Source: JACSRF01 sp963695505 (GTDB lineage: Bacteria > Chloroflexota > Anaerolineae > Promineifilales > Promineifilaceae). Taken from it: a DNA stretch of 64,000 bases. A program made the translations under genes and the position numbers. The stretch lies in NCBI GenBank assembly GCA_963695505.1, contig CAVOGX010000014.1, positions 620,001-684,000 of the forward strand, read 5' to 3'. This document shows, in pieces, positions 36,981 through 45,370 of this stretch. How positions within the stretch are numbered: position 1 is the first letter of the stretch; each line of letters begins with the position of its first letter. The notes under the pieces are model-generated. The model saw only the letters and a program-made list of their open reading frames with translations, did no database searches and was not told the DNA's origin.

Positions 36981-38642
36981 CTAGTCAGATGTCTCCAATA
37001 GACCTGACCAGACTGAATCGCCAGCCCACACGTAGCCGCCAGCCCAGACATAACCGCCAGCCCACACGTAGCCACCTGGCCAGGCGTCATCACCCGCCCA
37101 AACGTAGCCACTTTGCCAAATGTCCCCGGTTTCTAGTGGCTCCCAATCTGTGCTGCCAGCCCAGACATACCCACCGGCCCAGACGTAACCACCAGCCCAC
37201 ACGTACCCACCGGCCCAGACATAGCCGCCAGCCCACACGTAGCCATCGGCCCACACGTAGCCGCCAGCCCAGACATAACCGCCGGTCTCGGGAATAGGTA
37301 TGCCGTTTTCGTCAACAATCACAAATTCGCCATCTTGAAATACAACTGGACCCACATAAGGTGTGCCAATTTCCATGCCCAGGTTTGCTTCACCAACAGG
37401 TGTGTTCAAAACGGCCGTTTCTGCCCAAACTCGACCAGCCCCCTGCTGGAAAATACTCCAGGTCAATGTGCCATCATCATGTACGGCCGGCCGAGCTGAA
37501 GCCATCAGTGCGTACTTCACCTCGTTGGGGGTCATTGCTGGGTTTTGCTGCAACATTAAAGCGACAACCCCACTCGTTACCGCTGCGGAAGAAGAGGTGC
37601 CAGCCACTTGATAATACTGTCCCTTGACCCGCAAATCGCGATGTTCCCGCGCCCAATTTGTTTTGTGCCGCACGTTGACAAGCATATGGGCGCCGGGCGC
37701 CACAACGTCTGGCTTGACAAATCCAGTTTCCGTGGGGCCTGCACCACTGAAAGGTGTAATATAATCGTCGCTTTCATCTGCGGGCGTGTAATTGTCCGTA
37801 TATGAACCGACTGTGATGATATAGGGGTCATTACCGGGCGCAGCAATGGTTAAGGGGTCTGGGCCAGCATTTCCGGCCGCGGCTACAACGACGATCCCTG
37901 CATCCCACAGAGCCTCTACTGCCTGAGCCAAAGGATCTGCCCAATACGGGCTGTCTATGGCGCCAACGATTGACAAATTTACCACGCGAATATTGTGGAT
38001 ATCTTTATTGGCTAAAATCCAGTCTAGCCCTTCGATGATGCCAGAATACTCCCCACGCCCTTCCTGGTCCAGCACGCGCACATCAACAAAATTGACTTCT
38101 GGAGCAATTCCAACGTACCCATCTTCATCATGAGCGGTGTTGCCAATCAGGCTGGCCATCATGGTGCCATGGCCATGCGGGTCATATGAACGGGAAATTC
38201 CTTCAACCACATCATATCGGGCTAAAATTCGGCGCCGGTTCCAGGAAAAGGGGCCAATTCCGGTATCTACAACGGCCACGGTTACATTTGCCCCTTCAAT
38301 ACCAGCGTCCCAAACCGCTTCTACACCCATCACTTCAGGGAAACTGGTCGGTGGGGCCAGAGCGCCGGCCGTGGTAACCGTGCTGTCCTGATATACAGCA
38401 AGAATCCGTGAATCCTGTTTAATTGCTGCGACATTCGCCACAGGGATTTCTGCCGAGACGGCATTGATAATCGCCAGGGTTTGGTGAACATGCCCATGAT
38501 GCGCAGCAACTACGGCAGCGGCCGTCTTGGCATGATTCGCCTGCACGATAAAAGTAGATGTCTGCACGGGAGTGGCAATGGTGTTTAAAACGGCCGTTAG
38601 TGCCACGAATACTACTGTTAGCAATATGATTCGACCTTTCAT
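36981..38642 (-). CDS. Secreted subtilase (S8) with GGYVWA repeats, copy 1
   Basis: From ATG 38642 (SD GGGAG) there are 553 residues: signal peptide (1-25), I9-like prodomain (about 28-90), and a subtilisin domain with catalytic Asp126 (AVVDTGIG), His158 (HGHGTMMAS), Asn257 (AAAGN) and Ser350 (GTSSSAAVTSG). A linker follows, then hexapeptide units GGYVWA at 454-496 (seven units), a spacer (STDWEPLETGDIWQ), and further units at 511-541. The tail ends WSGLLETSD without a sorting signal. The enzyme should be exported and active. The array may be a surface-binding or substrate-like module; its role is unknown. Confidence 0.9.
   Translation of the reverse strand: MKGRIILLTVVFVALTAVLNTIATPVQTSTFIVQANHAKTAAAVVAAHHGHVHQTLAIINAVSAEIPVANVAAIKQDSRILAVYQDSTVTTAGALAPPTSFPEVMGVEAVWDAGIEGANVTVAVVDTGIGPFSWNRRRILARYDVVEGISRSYDPHGHGTMMASLIGNTAHDEDGYVGIAPEVNFVDVRVLDQEGRGEYSGIIEGLDWILANKDIHNIRVVNLSIVGAIDSPYWADPLAQAVEALWDAGIVVVAAAGNAGPDPLTIAAPGNDPYIITVGSYTDNYTPADESDDYITPFSGAGPTETGFVKPDVVAPGAHMLVNVRHKTNWAREHRDLRVKGQYYQVAGTSSSAAVTSGVVALMLQQNPAMTPNEVKYALMASARPAVHDDGTLTWSIFQQGAGRVWAETAVLNTPVGEANLGMEIGTPYVGPVVFQDGEFVIVDENGIPIPETGGYVWAGGYVWADGYVWAGGYVWAGGYVWAGGYVWAGGYVWAGSTDWEPLETGDIWQSGYVWAGDDAWPGGYVWAGGYVWAGGYVWAGDSVWSGLLETSD
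37020..37283 (-). repeat. 18-bp tandem repeats encoding GGYVWA
   Basis: About eleven near-identical 18-base units in the 3' end of the subtilase 1 gene, in two blocks split by a non-repeat spacer. One unit is DGYVWA and one GDDAWP. They are in frame and coding, not spacer-separated as in CRISPR. Confidence 0.95.
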
Positions 38643-38812
38643 ATCTGAATCTCCCAATGTCATTTCATGGTCAAACTGTTATTAAGGCAAAGTACAAATT
38701 GAGTTTTCACCTTTTTGCACTTTTATTTCACTTTTCATCATCCTCCCAACAAACATATATTTCAATAGGATAAAGGGTTAGGCATTACCTTTTTCCTACT
38801 TCATTTGCAAGC

Positions 38813-38847
38813 TCAACCAAAAAAACCAATCTCTGAGAGATTGGTTT
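38813..38847 (-). terminator. Terminator after kinase 2
   Basis: AAACCAATCTC-TGA-GAGATTGGTTT hairpin, followed on the minus strand by seven T. It separates the two protease-kinase modules. Confidence 0.85.
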
Positions 38848-38898
38848 CATATACCGATATTTCGACCTTCAGCAGGAATCGCTGCAAATCCTGCCTAA

Positions 38899-40401
38899 TT
38901 AATCGTTGGAGAATAGGGTTTCAGGTTTTGATATTGTCACACGTGGGTTTAGTGGCAATAAAACTGTAAAGGTACTACCTGCCCCTTCCGCGCTTGAAAC
39001 GCTTATGGATCCGCCGTGCGCTTCGATAAGGCTCTTAACTATTGACAAGCCCAAACCCGTTCCAACGGCAATGTGCCGATGTCCCTCAACGCGACGATAT
39101 CGCTCAAAAATATGAGGTAATTCGGCTTCGGGAATTCCATAGCCATTATCCACTACAGAAAAAACCGCAGCTCCCTCTTTTTTGGCGCAACTTACCGACA
39201 CGGTCCCGTTTTCTTCTGTATATTTTATTGCGTTCGATACCAGATTCGTTAAAACACGCTTTATTTTCTCCCTGTCTCCGTAAGCCGTAAGTTCTGGCGG
39301 ATCGGGATCGTATTGGACATTGATATTTTTTTCTTGCGCCTGGGCCGACAGGTTTTCGCAAACAAGAACTGTTAAGTAAGCGATATCAAAATAACTGCAA
39401 TTTAATTCAATGGGCAATCCTGATTGGAGCTGCTCAATTTCCAGAATATTGTTCACGATTTCAAGGAGGGAATCCTGGTTCCGTGTAAAAATTTTGGCAA
39501 GGCGAATTTGTTGTGCTTTATCGAGATTCCCTTGGCTCAACACCCCTGAATAGGCTTTGATACTACTAAGAGGAGCACGCATATCGTGGGTTAAAACAGA
39601 TAAGAACGCATCCTTTGTTTTGTGCAGCTCGGCAAGTTCTTCATTTGCTTGCTTCAGGTCGTTGGTGCGTTCAGCCACCAAATCTTCCAATCGTCCCATT
39701 TGCTTTCGCGTTTGGTTCACATAGATTCTAAAGGCGTAAGCTGAAAGTACGATAGGTAAAAAGAATATACCAATTCCAATCACATCAAATCTTCTAACCG
39801 CAAAGGACAAAACACCGCCGCCCAAACTCATCACCAATACATTGATTGGAATAGCCCACTTGTGTTGATGCCAAATGTCGACCGGTTTGGCCTGGCTTTG
39901 CAGATGCAAAATCGCAATCAAAAGCCATAAATTCATCTGGTCATTGACAATTGCAGCCACAAACCATGGCACTACTTGCCCAAGAATTGTTTCTGCACCA
40001 AGCATGTTCTGCGTTAACTGGAAAAAGTTCCCAGCAATGAACATGGAAACAGCAATCATTCCCAGGTTAAAGCCCAACCTTTCAACTGCTCTTGGCCAAC
40101 CAGGCCAACTGCGGCGCAGGGTATACAAGATGACTACTGTGGCAGCCAGGGCGGCTACAAAGCTAGCGGCGATGGGACCATAAAGGGTAACTACAGCCAT
40201 GGAAACGGCCGTACTCACTTCAACGGTGACATCTTCGCCAATGAGCGCTGTAGAGGTAACCTGTGCCGCAACTGCCAATAGCAATAAGAGCAAAAAGAGG
40301 GGTAGCGGCGCAAGTGTCGGCGCTATTACCCCCCCATAACCAACCAAAATTAGGCCTGAAGCAGCTACCACAACCAGGTAAATATTACGCAGTGTAATCA
40401 T
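38899..40401 (-). CDS. Membrane sensor histidine kinase, copy 2 of the duplicated module
   Basis: The 500-residue paralogue of the kinase at 35329 has the same multi-pass membrane region (about 8-225), FRIYVNQTRKQMGRLEDLVAE coil, H-box SVLTHDMRAPLSSIKA (His near 272) and ATPase motifs SNAIKYTEENG, DNGYGIPE and GTGLGLSI. Shared peptides such as HKWAIPIN and FDVIGIGIFFLP show recent common origin. It follows subtilase 2 by 123 bases and a terminator follows it, so subtilase 2 and kinase 2 look like one transcript. Confidence 0.92.
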   Translation of the reverse strand: MITLRNIYLVVVAASGLILVGYGGVIAPTLAPLPLFLLLLLLAVAAQVTSTALIGEDVTVEVSTAVSMAVVTLYGPIAASFVAALAATVVILYTLRRSWPGWPRAVERLGFNLGMIAVSMFIAGNFFQLTQNMLGAETILGQVVPWFVAAIVNDQMNLWLLIAILHLQSQAKPVDIWHQHKWAIPINVLVMSLGGGVLSFAVRRFDVIGIGIFFLPIVLSAYAFRIYVNQTRKQMGRLEDLVAERTNDLKQANEELAELHKTKDAFLSVLTHDMRAPLSSIKAYSGVLSQGNLDKAQQIRLAKIFTRNQDSLLEIVNNILEIEQLQSGLPIELNCSYFDIAYLTVLVCENLSAQAQEKNINVQYDPDPPELTAYGDREKIKRVLTNLVSNAIKYTEENGTVSVSCAKKEGAAVFSVVDNGYGIPEAELPHIFERYRRVEGHRHIAVGTGLGLSIVKSLIEAHGGSISVSSAEGAGSTFTVLLPLNPRVTISKPETLFSND

Positions 40402-40524
40402 CTTACATTGCCCGGCCTAACCGGATTTATTCTCCATTGCGCTTCAAACCATGACACAAAATCAAAACTTATTAATTTCCGTTCGCCACATTGCAAAAAT
40501 GTTGATGAGGCTTTAACAAAATTG

Positions 40525-42195
40525 TTAGTCGATTGTCTCAGGAACACCTGTCCATAAATAGCCACCTGTCCAGAGGTAACCACCCGTCCACAGATAACCC
40601 CCTGTCCAGAGATAACCACTCGGCCAAGAATCGGCCGTGGGTATCCAAGAATAACCGCTTTGCCAGAGATCGCTGTCAGAAAGGAGCGTCCACTCAGTAC
40701 TACCTGTCCACAGGTAGCCCCCTGTCCACAAATAGCCACCCGTCCACAAGTAACCGCCCGTCCAAAGGTAGCCACCCGTCCAAAGGTAGCCACCCGTCCA
40801 CAAGTAGCCGTCAGCAGACGGAGCGTCAAAGCCATTTTCATCTACGATACGAAATGCCCCATCTCGATACACGACCGGTCCAACATATCGTTCCCCAGGT
40901 ATCATATCGCCATTTGCCAATCCTTGCGGTGGGTTGAGAACAGCTTCCGGCGCCCAAACACGTCCTGCGCCCTGTTGGAATACGCTCCAGGCCAAGCTAC
41001 CATCTTCGTAGGCAGCCGGGCGAGCAGAAGCCATTAGCGCATACTTTATTTCGTTGGGGGACATGTCTGGATTAGCTTCTAGCATTAAGGCTACGACCCC
41101 ACTGGTAACGGCCGTTGCCGCCGATGTTCCCGCAATTTGATAGTATTGATCAGCCACCCGGGCTTCCGGATACTCCTGGGCAAAAGTCGTTTTGTGCCTG
41201 ACAACCACCATCATGTGGGCACCTGGAACAACAATATCCGGTTTGATGAAGCCCACTTCCGAAGGTCCGGCACCACTGAATTCCGTGATGAAATCGTCAC
41301 TGCTGTCTTCAGGTGTAAAGTTATCCGTAAATGCTCCCGCCGTGATGACAAAGGGATCATTTCCCGGGGTAGAAATCGTCAACGGTTGGGGACCGCCATT
41401 GCCAGCTGCAGCTACAACAACCAGCCCTTCTGCCCACAACTGTTCGACCGCCAAGTTAAGGGGATTATCCCAGTAAGGACCTTGTACTCCCCCAATTATT
41501 GACAAGTTAACGATCCGTATGTTGAATCCATCCTTGTTAGCTAAAATCCAGTCGAGGCCAGCAATAATGCTGCTATATGTGCCTGTGCCTTCGCTGCCAA
41601 TCACGCGTACATCCACGAAGTTTACCTGCGGTGCTATGCCCATGAACCCATCCAAGTCTTGCCGCTGGTTTCCCACCAGGCTAGCCATCATGGTTCCATG
41701 CCCATGAGGATCTAATACCTCAGGTCCGTCGCCAACAGCATCAAACCGGGCCAGAATACGGCCGTTATTCCAATCAAAATCCGAAATTCCAGTATCAACA
41801 ATGGCCATGGTTACGCCTGCACCTAGATACCCTGCTTGCCATACATCTTGTGCGCCAATCACCTCTGGAAAATATGTGGGGGGCGCCTGCGGCGGGGCTT
41901 CCTCATCAATGGGTCGCTTCCCCGCCACGGCAACCTGCTCGTCAGCAAAAACACGCAGTACGTGCACGTCATGCGCCAACGCACCAATTTGTTGAGCCGG
42001 GATTTTTGCAGAAACAGCATTTATGATTTGAAGTGAATTTACGACCACACCATCATACTCATGGACGATAGCAACAGCCGTTTCCGCGCTATCACTCTGC
42101 ACAATCACAGAAGCCATTTCGTTAGGAGTGGAGATGAGCGATAGTGTTGCAATGAGTGCTATCAACACTAATGCTAAGAGTAATACTCGTTTCAT
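40525..42195 (-). CDS. Secreted subtilase (S8) with GGYLWT repeats, copy 2
   Basis: The 556-residue paralogue of subtilase 1: signal peptide (1-23), prodomain (about 28-90), catalytic Asp134 (AIVDTGIS), His166 (HGHGTMMAS), Asn (AAAGN, near 266) and Ser358 (GTSAATAVTSG). The C-terminal array is GGYLWT at 462-498 and 513-550 around the spacer STEWTLLSDSDLWQ, the same block-spacer-block plan as copy 1 but with a different unit. The end VPETID has no anchor. It is the first gene of the four-gene module. Confidence 0.9.
   Translation of the reverse strand: MKRVLLLALVLIALIATLSLISTPNEMASVIVQSDSAETAVAIVHEYDGVVVNSLQIINAVSAKIPAQQIGALAHDVHVLRVFADEQVAVAGKRPIDEEAPPQAPPTYFPEVIGAQDVWQAGYLGAGVTMAIVDTGISDFDWNNGRILARFDAVGDGPEVLDPHGHGTMMASLVGNQRQDLDGFMGIAPQVNFVDVRVIGSEGTGTYSSIIAGLDWILANKDGFNIRIVNLSIIGGVQGPYWDNPLNLAVEQLWAEGLVVVAAAGNGGPQPLTISTPGNDPFVITAGAFTDNFTPEDSSDDFITEFSGAGPSEVGFIKPDIVVPGAHMMVVVRHKTTFAQEYPEARVADQYYQIAGTSAATAVTSGVVALMLEANPDMSPNEIKYALMASARPAAYEDGSLAWSVFQQGAGRVWAPEAVLNPPQGLANGDMIPGERYVGPVVYRDGAFRIVDENGFDAPSADGYLWTGGYLWTGGYLWTGGYLWTGGYLWTGGYLWTGSTEWTLLSDSDLWQSGYSWIPTADSWPSGYLWTGGYLWTGGYLWTGGYLWTGVPETID
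40546..40812 (-). repeat. 18-bp tandem repeats encoding GGYLWT
   Basis: About ten near-identical 18-base units at the 3' end of the subtilase 2 gene, in frame. Units match each other closely but differ from the GGYVWA units of the paralogue at the same place. Confidence 0.95.
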
Positions 42196-42381
42196 GTTTG
42201 AACTCCTTCTAAATAAACCACTGTAGACTATCGTGCAAATATTTCAAACCACATTAAGGGAAAATACGGGGCTTTTACAAATGTTAAGCAGAAGAAATGC
42301 TGTCAACAAAAAGTACATCTTGTTAGTACGATATGTGTTTCTTCTTTATACCCTCATTATACAAAAAGCGCCTGTCCGAAA

Positions 42382-45306
42382 TTAACGCTCATCCTGATCC
42401 TGCTGTGTGCGTTTCTTCTCTAGCAGGCGGGATGCCAGCGTGCCACCGGTCTCAGAGCTTTGTGGTGACGGTTTTGCAGTAGGCTGCGCCTTTCGTTCGG
42501 GTTGGGCCTGCGGCACCGGCGAAACGGCCGTTTCCCCACTCTTCTTCTCTTCTTCAGCCATCAATGGCCGTGCCAGGTTGTCACCCGCAGGCATATTGGC
42601 GCGTTGTTTCGCCTCAAACAGCCGCGAAACCTGCTCTGTTCGCGTCGGAGCCGCCGCCTGCTGCCGCTGCCACCGCCCAAACGTTGCCGCCCAGGCCCGT
42701 TCCCAGTCTCGCCGCGTGATAACCAGCCGCCGCACGGCAATGTCTATGGGCAGCAACGCCACCGCCAGCACCGTCAGCCACGGCCAAATGGGGCGCGTTG
42801 CCGCCTGACTGGGCAAAGAGTGATCAAAGGCAGCCGTTGCGCCCCCTTCGCTGCTCAAATCCCGCCCGCTCGTCAATGCCGCCATACTCTCCAGCAGTGT
42901 CGGGTTCGTCTCAAACTGCCGGTACTCTGGCGAATAGCCCAGCACCCAGCCGCTGGTTTGGCCAACCACGGCGTCACCCTCGCCCGGCTCTGTACCAGCC
43001 ACGCGAATAAAGTACGCCCCGTCCGTTTCCGGCACAAATTCGGCTTCGTAACGTCCTGGGGCAATTTGCTGCAGCGTCAGATTACGCACCGCGCCTGAAG
43101 GCGCCACCACGTTGGCTTCCATCTGCAAATTGTTCAAAAAATCGCCGGCACTATTCCGCGTGTCCACCGTCAGGGTGGCCTGCTCGGCGGCAAACTGCAC
43201 GGCCGTTTCCACATTGCTGTCTCGCCCTTGCGCCATCGTCCAGCGCACCGCCTGCGCCCAAAACACCGGAAAGCCATCCCAGCGCACCCAATCCACGGCC
43301 CAGCGCCCGGTGGCGTCGCTGGTCCAGGCCACAGACCGCCCCAGGCCATACTGCCACGCTGCCAGCAGCGGATCCCCCATAGGGCTCTCCAGAATGACCT
43401 GCGCCGTCCCTTTGGGGCTGGTGCCCACGTAGCCGTACAGCGGCGGCACGGCCGTTATGCCTGCCAAAATCGGGCTGTTGCTGACCAAGGAGGGGAAAAA
43501 GCGCTCTTCAATTAAATAACTGCGCTGAATGGCGGTGGTTTCTTGCGTAAAAATTTGCGGCAGATTGGCGGCCTGGTCGGTGAAATGGAAACGGCCGTTT
43601 CCCGCCACCGCCATCTGCTGCAGCCACAGCGTATCCGGTCCCTGCCCAATGCTCACCGTCGAAATCGTCACGTTCTCCTCGGTCAAGGCCGCAATCAGTT
43701 CCGGCACGCCCTCCTTTTGCTCCGAATCGGCGCCATCCGCCAGCAAAATGATATGCTTCACCTGGTTCGGGCTGTCCGCCAGCGCCTCGGCCGCCGCTTC
43801 CAGGCCGGTGCGCACGTAAATGCCGCCGCCCCCCGCACCAATCTGGCGGATCAGGCCAATGGCCTCCTCGCGCTGGCTGGCGGGCAGCGGACCAATGGGA
43901 TTGTCCGGCTGTGTGTCCACCGGAATGACCGTGATTTCGTCAAAATCATTGAGCAGTTCTACCACGCGCACCGCTCCTTCTGCCGCCAGTTGAATCTTGG
44001 TCAGCCCCCCTTCCTGCATGCCCATGCTGCCCGAGCGGTCAATGACGATGACAATGCTCACCGAGGGAAAGCGCTCCTGATCTTTGATTTGCATCTCTAC
44101 CGGCAGCGTTTCTTCCAGCGGGGTGCGGAAATAGCCGCCCATGCCGTAGCTCTCTGGACCGCCCACGGCCACCAGCCCGCCGCCCAAATCGCGCACGTAG
44201 CTTTGCAAGGTTTCCATTTTGCGCGGGGACAAATTCTTGGCGTTGACGTTGACCAGCACGACGCTGGCATAATTGCTCAATTCAGCCAGACTGGCGGGCA
44301 AATCCGCGGGAGTAATGTGGTCAACCAGGAGTCCGGCAGCCTTCAGCGCCAGCCGCAGTTGGGGCGATTCGTCGGGCAAAGGCGTACCGTCGTCGGCCAG
44401 CGCGCCGTCGTTGGCCACCAGCAGCACGCGGGGCGGCCCCACTATTTCGGTGAAGGCGGCCAGTTCGTTGTTTTGGTAAAAGGTGTCGTCGGTGGGGGTC
44501 AGCTGCACGCGGTAGCGGGCAAATTCCTGCTCGGCGGCGCGCAGGCGCACGGCAAAATTATTGACGCCGGGGCGCAGGTCTACGGTTTCTTCGTAGACGA
44601 TGCTGCCTGCGGCCAGCACGCGCAGGGTGGCGGGCATGTCGGCCGTGCTCTCGGCCGTTATGTCAATGCGGAAGGTTTCGCCCTGAACGATGCGAGTGGG
44701 GGCGGATACGGCCGTAACCAGAGCCTCCACCGCTCCGCCCACCTGTGGTAAGTAAACATAATCTATTTCCACGTCCCCTGCTGCCGCCAACTGCGCTGCT
44801 TTCTCTGCATCACCCAGGGTGGCTGCGCCGTCGCTGAGCACTACCAGCCGCCGCGCGCTGCCCGCCGGGAAGAGGGCCAGCCCCAGCCGCATCGCTTCGG
44901 CCAGGTCGGTGTGCAGCTTTTGGGGTACGGAGGTGATGGGAGCCAGTTCGGCCAGGCCGGATAACGGCCGTTCCACCAGCGCGTTGGCCCCAAACAGAAT
45001 CACGGCCGCCTGGTCATTGGGGGTCATTTGCGCGATAGCCTCACGCACAAAGGTTTCGGCCTGGGCCGTTTGCGCGGCGCTCATCGAATCTGACGCATCC
45101 ACCAAAAAGATTACCGCCAGCTCATCGGCAGCGCGCACCACCTCCGTCCCGGCCAGGCTCAGGGTCAGCAGCAGCATAATCAGCAGCCGCAGCCCCAGGC
45201 TCACCCACTCCCGCCAGCGGCGCACGGCCGTATGCGGCCGTCCCAACCACACAAAGTACGGGATAAGCAGCAGTAAAACCAGCGCCAGGGGATTGGTGAT
45301 GTTCAT
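42382..45306 (-). CDS. Membrane protein with two VWA domains and a GATase-like domain
   Basis: A 974-residue protein with N-terminal membrane helices (about 5-22 and 33-55). The first VWA domain has MIDAS FLVDASDSMS (near 72), a beta-rich part follows, then a glutamine-amidotransferase-like fold (VVLVNVNAKNLSP, GGGLVAVGGPESYGMGG, about 310-390), a second VWA domain with IVIDRSGSMG (about 405) and a late transmembrane helix (about 860). The tail is charged and Pro/Gln-rich. It resembles the BatA-type and YfbK-like envelope proteins; the partner and function are unknown. It follows the kinase-like gene. Confidence 0.85.
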   Translation of the reverse strand: MNITNPLALVLLLLIPYFVWLGRPHTAVRRWREWVSLGLRLLIMLLLTLSLAGTEVVRAADELAVIFLVDASDSMSAAQTAQAETFVREAIAQMTPNDQAAVILFGANALVERPLSGLAELAPITSVPQKLHTDLAEAMRLGLALFPAGSARRLVVLSDGAATLGDAEKAAQLAAAGDVEIDYVYLPQVGGAVEALVTAVSAPTRIVQGETFRIDITAESTADMPATLRVLAAGSIVYEETVDLRPGVNNFAVRLRAAEQEFARYRVQLTPTDDTFYQNNELAAFTEIVGPPRVLLVANDGALADDGTPLPDESPQLRLALKAAGLLVDHITPADLPASLAELSNYASVVLVNVNAKNLSPRKMETLQSYVRDLGGGLVAVGGPESYGMGGYFRTPLEETLPVEMQIKDQERFPSVSIVIVIDRSGSMGMQEGGLTKIQLAAEGAVRVVELLNDFDEITVIPVDTQPDNPIGPLPASQREEAIGLIRQIGAGGGGIYVRTGLEAAAEALADSPNQVKHIILLADGADSEQKEGVPELIAALTEENVTISTVSIGQGPDTLWLQQMAVAGNGRFHFTDQAANLPQIFTQETTAIQRSYLIEERFFPSLVSNSPILAGITAVPPLYGYVGTSPKGTAQVILESPMGDPLLAAWQYGLGRSVAWTSDATGRWAVDWVRWDGFPVFWAQAVRWTMAQGRDSNVETAVQFAAEQATLTVDTRNSAGDFLNNLQMEANVVAPSGAVRNLTLQQIAPGRYEAEFVPETDGAYFIRVAGTEPGEGDAVVGQTSGWVLGYSPEYRQFETNPTLLESMAALTSGRDLSSEGGATAAFDHSLPSQAATRPIWPWLTVLAVALLPIDIAVRRLVITRRDWERAWAATFGRWQRQQAAAPTRTEQVSRLFEAKQRANMPAGDNLARPLMAEEEKKSGETAVSPVPQAQPERKAQPTAKPSPQSSETGGTLASRLLEKKRTQQDQDER

Positions 45307-45311
45307 AGTAT

Positions 45312-45370
45312 GGAGCTCGAGAGCTAGAAGCGCTTTTTCCCTCTAGCTCTTGCTCTAACCTCTAGCTCTC
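45312..45370. repeat. Intergenic word-repeat hairpin (CTAGAG type)
   Basis: GAGCTCGAGAGCTAGA on the left faces TCTAGCTCTTGCTCTAACC and TCTAGCTCTC on the right around a T-rich loop. It overlaps the last codons of the kinase-like gene. The design matches the parA-parB spacer. Confidence 0.6.

Noticed and set aside
37020..40812. Regular 18-bp repeats resembling a CRISPR array
   Set aside because: They are contiguous, in frame, encode GGYVWA or GGYLWT and have no spacers or cas genes.
43543..44751. Long open frame on the plus strand opposite the VWA gene (402 codons)
   Set aside because: It lies wholly antisense to a clear VWA protein, with His/Gln-rich composition typical of an antisense shadow.
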